A stretch of DNA of 52,813 nucleotides, from the NCBI GenBank assembly GCA_021808285.1, contig JAKBBV010000016.1:1-52813 (forward strand). The letters run 5' to 3'. A program made the translations under genes and the position numbers. Below the pieces are notes generated by a model, which was not told the origin of the DNA, did not search any database, and worked only from the letters and a program-made list of their open reading frames with translations. Source of the DNA: Pseudomonadota bacterium. Its GTDB lineage: Bacteria > Pseudomonadota > Alphaproteobacteria > Caulobacterales > Caulobacteraceae. Shown here piece by piece: positions 16,329-24,012 of this stretch. Positions within the stretch are counted from its first letter, which is position 1. The number at the start of each line of letters is the position of its first letter.

Positions 16329-17069
16329 CTAGAGCTCCGAGGTGCGGTCGGAAGTCCCGTAGAAGATCTTCAGCGCCTGGTCCCGCGGCGTGTTCAGAGG
16401 AACGCAGGCGGGGGTGGTCACTCCCGCGGCCACCATGGGATGGAAATGAGGGTCCGGCGCGATCTGCAGGGGCTGCGCGATCTTCAGGGCTTGTCGCGTC
16501 CCGGAGACCATTCGGCCGTGCATGCTTTTGGCCTCCTGAAGAGTGAGAAGAAGTTCGGCCTGAAGGGTGGGGTTGTAAGGCGGATCGACTTCGAGAACCC
16601 GTAGCCGCGCCCACAAGGTGCGCTCCAGGATCTCGTTCTCGCGGAGGCTGTGGAAGAACATTTGCAACGTGCCGTATCTCGCCTGCTCGTCCGGCGACAG
16701 AAGGGCGATCCGCCCCGTGCTGGCGGCGGAGTCATAGGCCTGCAGGTCCAGAATGGGGGTCAGCGGACGGCCGATCCAGAGGGGCGATGGCAGCTTCGCG
16801 CCGGGCCGCCAGCCTAGAAGCAGGTTTTGAACCTGCGTGATGCGCGTGGTGACGCACGCGTCCGTCGACAGGGCGTGGCTGACCCAGTTCAGATTGGTCT
16901 GGGTGACCGCGCGCAGGGTCTCCCGCTCCTCCTGGGCGGTATGGCGTCGGTGCAGCCAGTCGACGCCCTGCTCCAGCGAGAGCGCGATCAGGATGCCGCA
17001 TATGATGGTCCCGATTTCGACGAGGAATTCGCGCCAGTTTCGCGCGGCTCTCGGCTTGTGAATGTCCAT
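16329..17069 (-). CDS. Single-pass membrane protein of unknown function
   Basis: 246 residues from the ATG at 17069, with GGAGAGGGCG just upstream. A short cytoplasmic N-terminus (MDIHKPRAARNWREFLVE) is followed by one hydrophobic helix (about 20-37, IGTIICGILIALSLEQ) and then a soluble, mainly helical domain. I associate the 'NWREFL.EIGTII.GILIAL.LEQ' opening with a common family of uncharacterised proteins in Caulobacterales and Sphingomonadales. No catalytic motif is visible. It stands alone between the DsbA-like gene (convergent) and a long gene-poor gap. Confidence 0.75.
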   Translation of the reverse strand: MDIHKPRAARNWREFLVEIGTIICGILIALSLEQGVDWLHRRHTAQEERETLRAVTQTNLNWVSHALSTDACVTTRITQVQNLLLGWRPGAKLPSPLWIGRPLTPILDLQAYDSAASTGRIALLSPDEQARYGTLQMFFHSLRENEILERTLWARLRVLEVDPPYNPTLQAELLLTLQEAKSMHGRMVSGTRQALKIAQPLQIAPDPHFHPMVAAGVTTPACVPLNTPRDQALKIFYGTSDRTSEL

Positions 17070-17577
17070 CGCGCCCTCTCCCGTCCCCACCAGAAGCCTC
17101 GGTTCGAAATCAAGGTCAAGTCGCGGGTCGAGACACCCGCGCGGGTCCCAGGGAGGACAGCGGCGGGCCGGGGCGCCCGGCGGGCGCGGCCGGGACCTTC
17201 ATCTCGCGATTTGAAAATTCACAGCAGAGTCCGGGTATGAAAATTCATCAATAAATACAGGTGCATAATCCGTGTTTACGGCTTTACTTATGCCAATATA
17301 AGTTGCCAGAATGGCCGCGGAACTGGCCGCATATCTGGTCACAAATGACCGCGGCCCTGGTCTCAAATGGCCGCCGGTCTGGCCGCGCTTGGCCACATCC
17401 TGGCCGCGTGCCAGGCCGCATCTTGGCGGAACGTCGCAGAGGTGGGGGGATATCGGATCGAACATGTGCGTCGGGAGAGGGCCCTCCCCGGGACGGGGCG
17501 GGAGGCGCGAATTATCACCCGGAACATTGCAATTTGGCAAGGACTAGGAACTGGCTGTCGCGCAGCGATCCAAGGGA
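17070..17577. other. 508-bp gene-free gap holding an AT-rich block and an 11-bp-periodic repeat array
   Basis: From left to right: GC-rich upstream region of the single-TM gene (17070-17205); an AT-rich block (about 17210-17300) with a 10-bp direct repeat TGAAAATTCA at 17212 and 17238; the periodic array (17303-17434); then a GC-rich tail with a palindrome-rich stretch near 17475-17505. No convincing open reading frame or RNA gene. Confidence 0.7.
17303..17434 (+). repeat. 11-bp-periodic degenerate tandem repeat, array A (consensus TGGYCRC + 4)
   Basis: The core TGG(C/T)C(G/A)C recurs with its first base at 17312, 17324, 17336, 17346, 17358, 17368, 17380, 17390, 17401, 17413 and 17424, spacings 10-12 and mean 11.2 bp. 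Units are degenerate but the core is clear in at least nine of eleven. The period is not a multiple of three, so it is not simple coding repetition. The unit TGGCCACATCC at 17390 recurs almost exactly in array B at 31366. Confidence 0.8.
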
Positions 17578-18651
17578 TCATCGCGCCGCCCGCGGCGGCA
17601 GGGCGGCCGCCGCCGCGCGCCAGGAGGCGGCGATGGAGTCGAGGGTGAGGTCCGGCTGGTCGAGGAGGCGCAGCGCTTTCTGCCGCACAAAGTCCGTCTC
17701 GTCCGGGTCGGAGAGGTAGGGCGCGGGCGAGCGGCCGTCCACGCGGGCGAGGAGCAGGGCGGCGAGCAGGGGCGCGGCGCGCGCCTCCAGGTCGCTGAGA
17801 GGCTCCCAGTCCACCCCGGCGGCATAGGTCTGCCGGAAGGCGGCGAAGGCCTGCGCCATCTTGTCCTGATGCTCCCGCACCCAGAGCGCTTTGAGCAGAA
17901 GGTGGCTCAGGCAGAAGGCGAGGTCGAAGGCCGGATCGCCGAACACTGCGGTTTCGGAGTCGAGAAAGACCGGGCCACGCGCGCCGACGAGGATGTTCTT
18001 GGGGCTTACATCGCCGTGGACGAGCGCGATGGCGCGGCGCCCGAGGCCGGCCGCCAGGCCTTCCAGCGCCTCGCGCGCCTGGGGATGTTGCTGGGCTGGA
18101 AAGAGGAGAAAGGGCTCCACGCGCAGGTCATGAAAGTACGAGCGATCGACGAAACGCTCCGTGATGTCTGGCCGGCCGGCAGTAGCGGCGTGGAGCCTGG
18201 AAAGAGCCCGGCCGACGGCGGCGGCAAAGTTCACATCGACCCGACCGGCGGCCAGCTCTGACTTCCAGACCGGATGAGAGACCGGGTCCAGGTAGGCCAT
18301 GACAAAGACGTGCGCGTCGGGGACCTCGAACACCACCTCCGGCGCCAGATCCCGGTCGATGTCTCGCGCGGCGCGCAGCCAGGCGACCTCATTGGAGACT
18401 CTGTCCGGCGAGGCGGTCCACAGCGCCTTGACCCGCATGCGAGGGATGGAGCGCTTGACCGCGAAGATGCGGCCATCGGCGAGTTCCAGGCGGAACACGT
18501 CCGAAGAGACCCCGCCGGCCAGGGGGGTGAGAGACCTCGTCTGGCCAGGGGCGATGAACCTCGCTGCGGTGAGGGCCGCGACGACGACCGCACTATCTCC
18601 CGCGTCGCTTTCGGCGCCGCGAGGCTCTGGACCGGTCTCAGGGGCGTTCAA
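17578..18651 (-). CDS. Phosphotransferase of the APH/choline-kinase-like superfamily
   Basis: 357 residues, starting at a TTG 3 bp after the stop of the upstream propeller gene. Kinase motifs are complete: nucleotide-loop GGVSSDVFRL (46-55), K66 in FAVKRS, Brenner motif VHGDVSPKNIL (211-221) with catalytic D214 and N219, and metal-binding D231 in FLDSETAVFGDPAFDLA. The layout matches aminoglycoside phosphotransferase/5-methylthioribose kinase-like small-molecule kinases. The substrate is unknown; most chromosomal members in environmental bacteria are not resistance enzymes. Co-transcription with a secreted YncE-like beta-propeller protein is almost certain from spacing. Confidence 0.85.
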   Translation of the reverse strand: MNAPETGPEPRGAESDAGDSAVVVAALTAARFIAPGQTRSLTPLAGGVSSDVFRLELADGRIFAVKRSIPRMRVKALWTASPDRVSNEVAWLRAARDIDRDLAPEVVFEVPDAHVFVMAYLDPVSHPVWKSELAAGRVDVNFAAAVGRALSRLHAATAGRPDITERFVDRSYFHDLRVEPFLLFPAQQHPQAREALEGLAAGLGRRAIALVHGDVSPKNILVGARGPVFLDSETAVFGDPAFDLAFCLSHLLLKALWVREHQDKMAQAFAAFRQTYAAGVDWEPLSDLEARAAPLLAALLLARVDGRSPAPYLSDPDETDFVRQKALRLLDQPDLTLDSIAASWRAAAAALPPRAAR

Positions 18652-18654
18652 AGC

Positions 18655-19671
18655 TCACTCGCCGACCACCACGATACGGAAGGTTCCCGGCTTCGGCTGA
18701 GGACGGCGCCCAGGGGCGGTGGCGGGCAGATAATCGGCGGCCGGCAGATAGACGCGTCCCGTTTTGGGGTCCACCGCGCCCGTCCGCGCGCCAAGGTGAG
18801 TGGCCACGGTCTCCGTGACCTTGCCCCGGTCCGGGCCCGAGGTCGGGATCACGATCATGTCGCCGCTGATGGCCGAGGGCACATAGGCGAGGTGTCGTCG
18901 GGCGTCGAAGATCACCGAGTCGGGGAACCCGCCGACCTTGTAGTCACCAAGGACTTTTCCGCTGGCGCCGTCCAGGACGATGGCGCGACCGCTGGCGCAG
19001 GCGCTAATGACGAGGCCCTCCGCTGCGGCGAGACCCGTGGGGCCCCGGCAATCCGGGAGGGACCAGGTGGCCGTGAGCGCGCCGGTCGCCATGTCCAGTC
19101 GCGCTACGGCGGCCTTCTCGGATTCGTTGACGAAGATGTGGCCCTTACCGTCGGTCGACGCGAACTCCAAAGGGGTATCGAGCTTGATTTCCTTGACCGA
19201 TGCATGGGTCTTAGGATCGATCAGATCCACCACACCGCCATCACCGCAGACCACGACGAGGAGACCCGACCCCGGATCATAAACCGCGCCATCGGTATCA
19301 GGGGGTGTGGAGACCGAAGCCATGAGCTTGCCATCGTGCAGGCCGACGAACTTCACCGTCTGATCGCCGCTGTCGGTCAGGGCGACCTCCTCCGCACCGG
19401 GGATCCGCAGGGCCGCGTGCAGACGCTTGCCGGAGGCGAAGGGGGCCTCGACCTTGCCGCTATCGACGTCGACCACCATCACCGTCGTCTGGCGGGTGAT
19501 ATAGAGCCTGCGCTCCACGGGATCAAAACTGGCGTAGTCCCAGCCGCCATCCGGCCCGGGAATCTGGGCCACCACCTTGTGCGCGGCCGGAGCCGACTGG
19601 GCGGCTGCAGCCAGGGCCAGGAGAGAGACGGCGGCCGCAAGGGCGCCCGTGAAGCGATGACCCGGTTTCAT
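18655..19671 (-). CDS. Exported YncE-family seven-bladed beta-propeller protein
   Basis: 338 residues from the ATG at 19671, with GGAAGGA about 9 bases upstream. The signal peptide is residues 1 to about 26 (LLALAAAAQSAPAA). The rest repeats blade motifs such as RLYITRQTTVMVVDVDSGKV, LLVVVCGDGGVVDLIDP and HLAYVPSAISGDMIVIP, each 'YVxxxxxxxVxVID' as in YncE/NHL-type lactonase-like propellers. Proteins of this family are periplasmic; proven functions are few. It is first in a two-gene unit with the phosphotransferase and is divergent from the crotonase gene. Confidence 0.85.
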   Translation of the reverse strand: MKPGHRFTGALAAAVSLLALAAAAQSAPAAHKVVAQIPGPDGGWDYASFDPVERRLYITRQTTVMVVDVDSGKVEAPFASGKRLHAALRIPGAEEVALTDSGDQTVKFVGLHDGKLMASVSTPPDTDGAVYDPGSGLLVVVCGDGGVVDLIDPKTHASVKEIKLDTPLEFASTDGKGHIFVNESEKAAVARLDMATGALTATWSLPDCRGPTGLAAAEGLVISACASGRAIVLDGASGKVLGDYKVGGFPDSVIFDARRHLAYVPSAISGDMIVIPTSGPDRGKVTETVATHLGARTGAVDPKTGRVYLPAADYLPATAPGRRPQPKPGTFRIVVVGE

Positions 19672-19890
19672 TGTCGATTCCTTCCGTCTGACGGACAACC
19701 TCAGCACCCGGCGCAGTCTGGCGCAGCCCTGATTTGAAACGCTCGAACTAAGTCTACATAGGTCGGGTTGAAAGACAATCGGAAGCTTGCCATCGGATCG
19801 CGTTGGGCTTCCGATACAGCGAGGGCCTGCAGCGTTGCAGACACACCGGGCAGGCGACAACCGCGATAACGAGGAGGAGACTCTCAGATC

Positions 19891-20718
19891 ATGACAGACC
19901 GCATCCAGGTGACGCTCGAAGGCGGCGTCGCCGATGTCCGCCTCACCCGCGCCGACAAGATGAACGCCCTGGACGAGGCCATGTTCGCCGCCTTGGTCGA
20001 GACCGGCGAGCGGCTCAAGGCGATGAAGGGCCTCAGGGCGGTGGTTCTCTCCGGCGAAGGGCGGGCCTTCTGCGCCGGACTGGACATGGGCAATTTCGGC
20101 CGCATGGCCTCCGGCGAGAGGAGAGCGTCAGGGCCGGGCCAGGAAGGGTCCGGCGCCGGGGGGCTTGGCGCCCGCACGCATGGCGATGCCAACAGCGCAC
20201 AGCACGCCGTGCTCGTCTGGCGCCAGGTCCCCGTCCCGGTGATCGCGGCGGTTCACGGCGTTGCCTTTGGCGGCGGATTCCAACTCATGCTGGGGGCGGA
20301 TATGCGCTTTGTCGCCCCCGATACCCGCCTCGCTGTTCTGGAGATCAAATGGGGCCTTGTCCCGGATATGGCCGGAACGCGCCTGATGCTGCGCCTTGCA
20401 CGCGAGGACGTGATCAAGGACCTGACCTATACGGGGCGCATCTTCACCGGTGAGGAAGCCCTGTCTCTGGGCTTCGCCTCGCGGGTCTGCGCCGATCCTC
20501 GCGCCGAGGCCCTGACCGTCGCCCGGGAGATCGCCGGACGTAATCCGGACGCCATCCGCGCCGCCAAACGCTTGCTGAACGCCGCCGCCTCCGACAGCGA
20601 CGCCGAGGGACTGTTGCGGGAATCCGTGGAGCAGACCGCGCTTATCGGCAGCCCCAACCAGGTCGAAGCCGTTCGCGCCAATCTGGAGCGCCGCGCCCCC
20701 GTCTTCGTCGACCCCTGA
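19891..20718 (+). CDS. Crotonase-family enoyl-CoA hydratase/isomerase-like protein
   Basis: 275 residues, with GAGGAGGAGA upstream of the ATG. The crotonase fold is clear: N-terminal LTRADKMNALD, first oxyanion-hole segment AFCAGLDMGNF (60-69), second oxyanion segment GVAFGGGFQLMLGADMRF (123-140) and LEIKWGLVPDMAGTRL (150-165). Of the two catalytic glutamates of true enoyl-CoA hydratase, the second is kept (E151) but the first position is Q131. A glycine-rich loop (about 75-98) is longer than usual. It acts on an acyl-CoA thioester, but hydratase activity is not certain. It is monocistronic as far as can be seen. Confidence 0.88.
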   Translation: MTDRIQVTLEGGVADVRLTRADKMNALDEAMFAALVETGERLKAMKGLRAVVLSGEGRAFCAGLDMGNFGRMASGERRASGPGQEGSGAGGLGARTHGDANSAQHAVLVWRQVPVPVIAAVHGVAFGGGFQLMLGADMRFVAPDTRLAVLEIKWGLVPDMAGTRLMLRLAREDVIKDLTYTGRIFTGEEALSLGFASRVCADPRAEALTVAREIAGRNPDAIRAAKRLLNAAASDSDAEGLLRESVEQTALIGSPNQVEAVRANLERRAPVFVDP

Positions 20719-20753
20719 CAGATCGTCGCGCGCTGGACCGATGAGGCCGTGTC

Positions 20754-22166
20754 TCAGTCGCGGGGGAGATAGAGCGTCACCTCGGTCCCCTCCCCCGGCT
20801 GCGAGGCGATCCTCGCCTGACCGCCGCTGCGGCGCACGAAGCCATAGACGGCGGCGAGACCGAGACCCGTGCCCCGTCCGGCCGATTTCGTGGTGAAGAA
20901 GGGCTCGAAGGCGCGGGCGGTCATCTCGGAGGTCATGCCGCATCCGGTGTCGGCAACGCTGAGAGCCAGATAGCGGCCAGGCTGAAGGGCCAGGGCGGCG
21001 GCGGCGTCCCCCAGAAGCGTCATGGCGGCGAGGGCGATGGCCATGCGCCCGCCCTCGGGCATGGCGTCGCGGGCATTGATCGAGAGGTTGAGCACCGCGT
21101 TCTCCACCTCGCTGGGGTCGGCCCAAACGGTCGAGCCCGCGTCCCCCAAGTGCAGATCAAGGGCGATGGAGGGGCCGAGGGTCTGAGCCAGGACGCCTCT
21201 CATGCCGGCGATGAGCTCCGCCAGGTCGAGCTTCACCGGGCTTAGAGTCTCGCGCCGCGCGAAGGCGAGCAGGCGCCGCGTCAAGCCCGAGGCGCGATCG
21301 GCAAAGTCCGCCGCAAGATCGAGAGGCCCGGCCACATCTTCCGGGGGTTCGGCCCCCAGGCGCGATCGGGCGAGATCAAGACCCCCGACGATCCCGCTGA
21401 GGAGATTGTTGAAATCATGCGCAAGTCCCCCGGCGAGATTTCCCAAAGCCTCCATCTTCTGAGCCTGGCCAAGAGCCTCGCGGGCGGCATCCCGTTCCGC
21501 GGTTCGCGCAGCGACCTTGTCTTCAAGGGTCGCATTCAGCTCACGCAGCGCCTCTTCGCTCTGACGCAGGGCCAGGGCGCTAGCCGCGATGCGCGCATGC
21601 AGCGTGCGGTACCGGTCGAGCTGGCTCGCCTGCGCCAGGGCGCCCTCCCGAACCGCACTGTTGGCCGCACAGATGAGACCAAAGAGGATGAGGAACACCA
21701 TCAGGCTGGTGAATTGGGGGCCGGTGAGCGGCGCCTGAAGTCCCGGGTCGATGAAAATACCCACGCCCGCGACCGTTGACAGGGCGAGGGCGAAAAGGGC
21801 TTCGCCAAGCCCCAACAACAGGCCGGCGGCGAAAATACCAGGGACAAAGGGCGCGAAAGGCGTGCCGGCCATTCCAAGAAGCCAGCCCACAAGGGCGCTG
21901 ACGACGACCATGATCGGCACGAGGCCGTAGCTTAGCAGGGGCGGCGGCCGGCGCCGCGCCAGGGCGGCGATCAGGCGCGAGGGCAGAGGGGCGTGCGCCG
22001 CGCCCGGCGCAGGCGACGCCTCCGGCGCCTCGGCGCCGTGTTCATGAAGGGGTGATACCGAGACCAAGGCGGCGGAAGCGAGCCTCCCAAAAACGGGCGA
22101 ACCTAACCCCGGCCTCAGATCAGCGTGAGGCCTGGGGCCGCGACCAATTGACGCGCGCCGCGCCAT
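20754..22166 (-). CDS. Membrane-bound hybrid-less sensor histidine kinase (orphan)
   Basis: 470 residues from the ATG at 22166, one base after the stop of the upstream gene; longer in-frame starts would run into that gene. Membrane region about 80-167 with four or more helices; coiled coil about 200-240 (LRELNATLEDKVAARTAERDAA); phosphoacceptor H250 in GGLAHDFNNLLSG; N-box NLSINARDAMPEGG; G-boxes DTGCGM and GRGTGLGLAAVYGFVRRSGG. This 'AHDFNNLL' class commonly pairs with stand-alone or fused receiver domains; none is encoded nearby. The partner gene encodes an exported chorismate-lyase-like protein, which could be its extracytoplasmic ligand sensor. Signal and target are unknown. Confidence 0.88.
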   Translation of the reverse strand: MARRASIGRGPRPHADLRPGLGSPVFGRLASAALVSVSPLHEHGAEAPEASPAPGAAHAPLPSRLIAALARRRPPPLLSYGLVPIMVVVSALVGWLLGMAGTPFAPFVPGIFAAGLLLGLGEALFALALSTVAGVGIFIDPGLQAPLTGPQFTSLMVFLILFGLICAANSAVREGALAQASQLDRYRTLHARIAASALALRQSEEALRELNATLEDKVAARTAERDAAREALGQAQKMEALGNLAGGLAHDFNNLLSGIVGGLDLARSRLGAEPPEDVAGPLDLAADFADRASGLTRRLLAFARRETLSPVKLDLAELIAGMRGVLAQTLGPSIALDLHLGDAGSTVWADPSEVENAVLNLSINARDAMPEGGRMAIALAAMTLLGDAAAALALQPGRYLALSVADTGCGMTSEMTARAFEPFFTTKSAGRGTGLGLAAVYGFVRRSGGQARIASQPGEGTEVTLYLPRD

Positions 22167-22167
22167 C

Positions 22168-22746
22168 TCAGCGCGGCCGGATGAGGATCGCAGAATAGGC
22201 TTCGCGCACCAAAGCGAAAACATGGCCCGATCGATCTCGCAGCACCGCCTCAAGGGTCAGGATCGGTCCGGTCTCGCTGCGATCGCGACGAAGAGCGACC
22301 GGATTGGCTCTGACGCTGAGGGTCTCACGCCGAAATCCGACCGGCGCAACCACGAGGCCGAATGGCTCTCGCGTCGTCTCCAGCCTGCGGTTCATGTCGG
22401 GCGTCAGCCTGTCGGGCAGATACCAGTTGTCGGCGGTCGACAAGACATGGCCGCCGCAAGCGAGCCTGACCCGGCGATAGGCGACAGCCTCTCCCGGTCC
22501 CGCGCCCAGTAGGCGCCGAACCCTGCTGTCGGCGGGCGTCTCGACGGAATCGCGCAGGGCGACAACCCTGGGAGGGTCGGCCAACCGGTCGCGTGCGCAC
22601 CAGCTCTGCAGAACCAGGGTCGCGGAGCCGCCCGAGATCAGATCGCGACGCAGGTCCCGGAACGCCGCCATCTCGCCGGCGCGGGCCGGCGCCCAGCCGG
22701 CGAGCGCGGTCGCCGCCGCGATCAGGACGCCGCCGATCTTGCGCAA
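22168..22746 (-). CDS. Exported chorismate-lyase-fold-like protein, unknown function
   Basis: 192 residues if started at the TTG at 22746; the start is uncertain, but a signal peptide (IGGVLIAAATALAGWAPARA) immediately follows it. The body has the pattern of the chorismate pyruvate-lyase/UTRA fold: SVETPADSRVRRLLG, VAYRRVRLACGGHVLSTADNWYL, LTPDMNRRLETTREPFG. UbiC enzymes are cytoplasmic and UTRA domains sense ligands in GntR regulators; an exported relative is unusual. It overlaps the histidine kinase gene's start to within one base, so the two proteins are surely made together. I infer a ligand-binding role; enzymatic residues cannot be judged. It is divergent from the amidohydrolase gene, 54 bp away. 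Confidence 0.6.
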   Translation of the reverse strand: MRKIGGVLIAAATALAGWAPARAGEMAAFRDLRRDLISGGSATLVLQSWCARDRLADPPRVVALRDSVETPADSRVRRLLGAGPGEAVAYRRVRLACGGHVLSTADNWYLPDRLTPDMNRRLETTREPFGLVVAPVGFRRETLSVRANPVALRRDRSETGPILTLEAVLRDRSGHVFALVREAYSAILIRPR

Positions 22747-22800
22747 GGCGCGGTTCAGGCGTGAACTGTCGAGAAAAGATAGACGGCCCGGAGGATCGCC

Positions 22801-23997
22801 ATGAGTTTCGCCCCCTATGTCGGATCGCGGCGCGTGCATGACGCGGATTCCCATCTGATGGAGCTGGGCGATTGCCTGGACCCCTATTTTGAACGACGCC
22901 TTCTGCAGCGCTATCACGCTTTGCCCTCCTACCGACAAAAGCTCGGAGACGGGGCCTGGGCGCGACGGGCGCGGGAGAGGCAGGACGATCCGATCTTCAG
23001 GGCCGGCGACGCGGAGAACATCCTGCTGCGCAAGAACTACGAGGCCCTGGGCGCCTTCCGGCCCGGGGACCGACCGCGGACCCTCGACCTCCTGGGATTC
23101 GCCAGCCAGCTTGTCTTCACCACCTTCTGCCTCGGCAATTTCGGCCTCGACGAAAGCGGCGATGTCGAGCTCGCCTACGCCGCCGCCTCGGCCCACAACC
23201 GCATGATGACGGACTTCTGCGCCGTCGACCGTCGTCTTCTAGCCACCGCCTATGTGCCCCTGGCGGATTTCGATCGCGCCGCCGCCACGGCCAGAGAGGC
23301 GATCGGCCTGGGGGCCAAGGCCCTCTTGATCCCGTCCCGCTGCCCGCCAGGACACGCGCCCAGCCACACCGCGCTCGACCCGGTCTGGGCGATGGCGCAG
23401 GAGGCGGGCATCCCCATCCTCTTCCATGTGGGCGGCGAGGAGAAGCTGCCGACGGATTATTTCGAGAACGGGGCGCCGCGGGTGAAGGATTTCCATGGCG
23501 GGGAGGAGAACTTCACCTCGGTCAGCTTCATGGCCATCCCGCACTCGGTCATGCTGAGCCTTGCCGCCCTGATCCTCGACGGCGTCCTGGACCGCTTTCC
23601 GCGCCTGAAGTTCGGCGCCATCGAGCTCGGCGCCTCGTGGGTCCCGGGGTGGATGCGGTTCATGGACTCGGCCCACGCCGCCTTCTTCAAGAACGAGGAG
23701 CGCTTGCACCGGCTTTCGGCCAGGCCCAGCGAGATCGTCCGGCGCCAGGTCCGGGTGACGCCCTATCCGCATGAGGACGCCGCCTGGATCGCGCGCGAAG
23801 CCGGGGCGGAGGTGCCGTTGTTCTCGTCCGACTTCCCGCACGTCGAGGGCGGTCGGAACCCCCTGAAGCGCTTTGACGCCTCGCTCGAAGGCGCCCCCGC
23901 CCCGACCGTCACCCGCTTCTATAGCGAGAACTTCATCGACCTCATGGGCGAGGGCCTGGCTGAGGATCTGCGCCGGCCCGCCGCCTTGGCGGCCTGA
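22801..23997 (+). CDS. Amidohydrolase-2 family metal-dependent hydrolase
   Basis: 398 residues with a good ribosome-binding site (GGAGGATCGCC before the ATG). The N-terminal metal motif region HDADSHLME (about 13-21), the central barrel strand IPILFHVGG, and FSSDFPHVEGGRNPLKRF near the C-terminus (about 341-358) match the PF04909 family, which includes decarboxylases such as ACMSD and gamma-resorcylate decarboxylase and TIM-barrel hydrolases. The first motif is D-x-D-S-H rather than H-x-H. The substrate is unknown. It is convergent with the second amidohydrolase gene 15 bp away. Confidence 0.85.
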   Translation: MSFAPYVGSRRVHDADSHLMELGDCLDPYFERRLLQRYHALPSYRQKLGDGAWARRARERQDDPIFRAGDAENILLRKNYEALGAFRPGDRPRTLDLLGFASQLVFTTFCLGNFGLDESGDVELAYAAASAHNRMMTDFCAVDRRLLATAYVPLADFDRAAATAREAIGLGAKALLIPSRCPPGHAPSHTALDPVWAMAQEAGIPILFHVGGEEKLPTDYFENGAPRVKDFHGGEENFTSVSFMAIPHSVMLSLAALILDGVLDRFPRLKFGAIELGASWVPGWMRFMDSAHAAFFKNEERLHRLSARPSEIVRRQVRVTPYPHEDAAWIAREAGAEVPLFSSDFPHVEGGRNPLKRFDASLEGAPAPTVTRFYSENFIDLMGEGLAEDLRRPAALAA

Positions 23998-24012
23998 ACG
24001 GAGAGCTTCAAC

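Noticed and set aside
17303-17434. CRISPR array
   Set aside because: Repeat unit is 11 bp with no spacers and there are no cas genes.
19734-19762. TTGAAA-17-CATAGG as a promoter for the crotonase gene
   Set aside because: -10 element is poor and GC-rich alphaproteobacterial promoters vary too much to call it.
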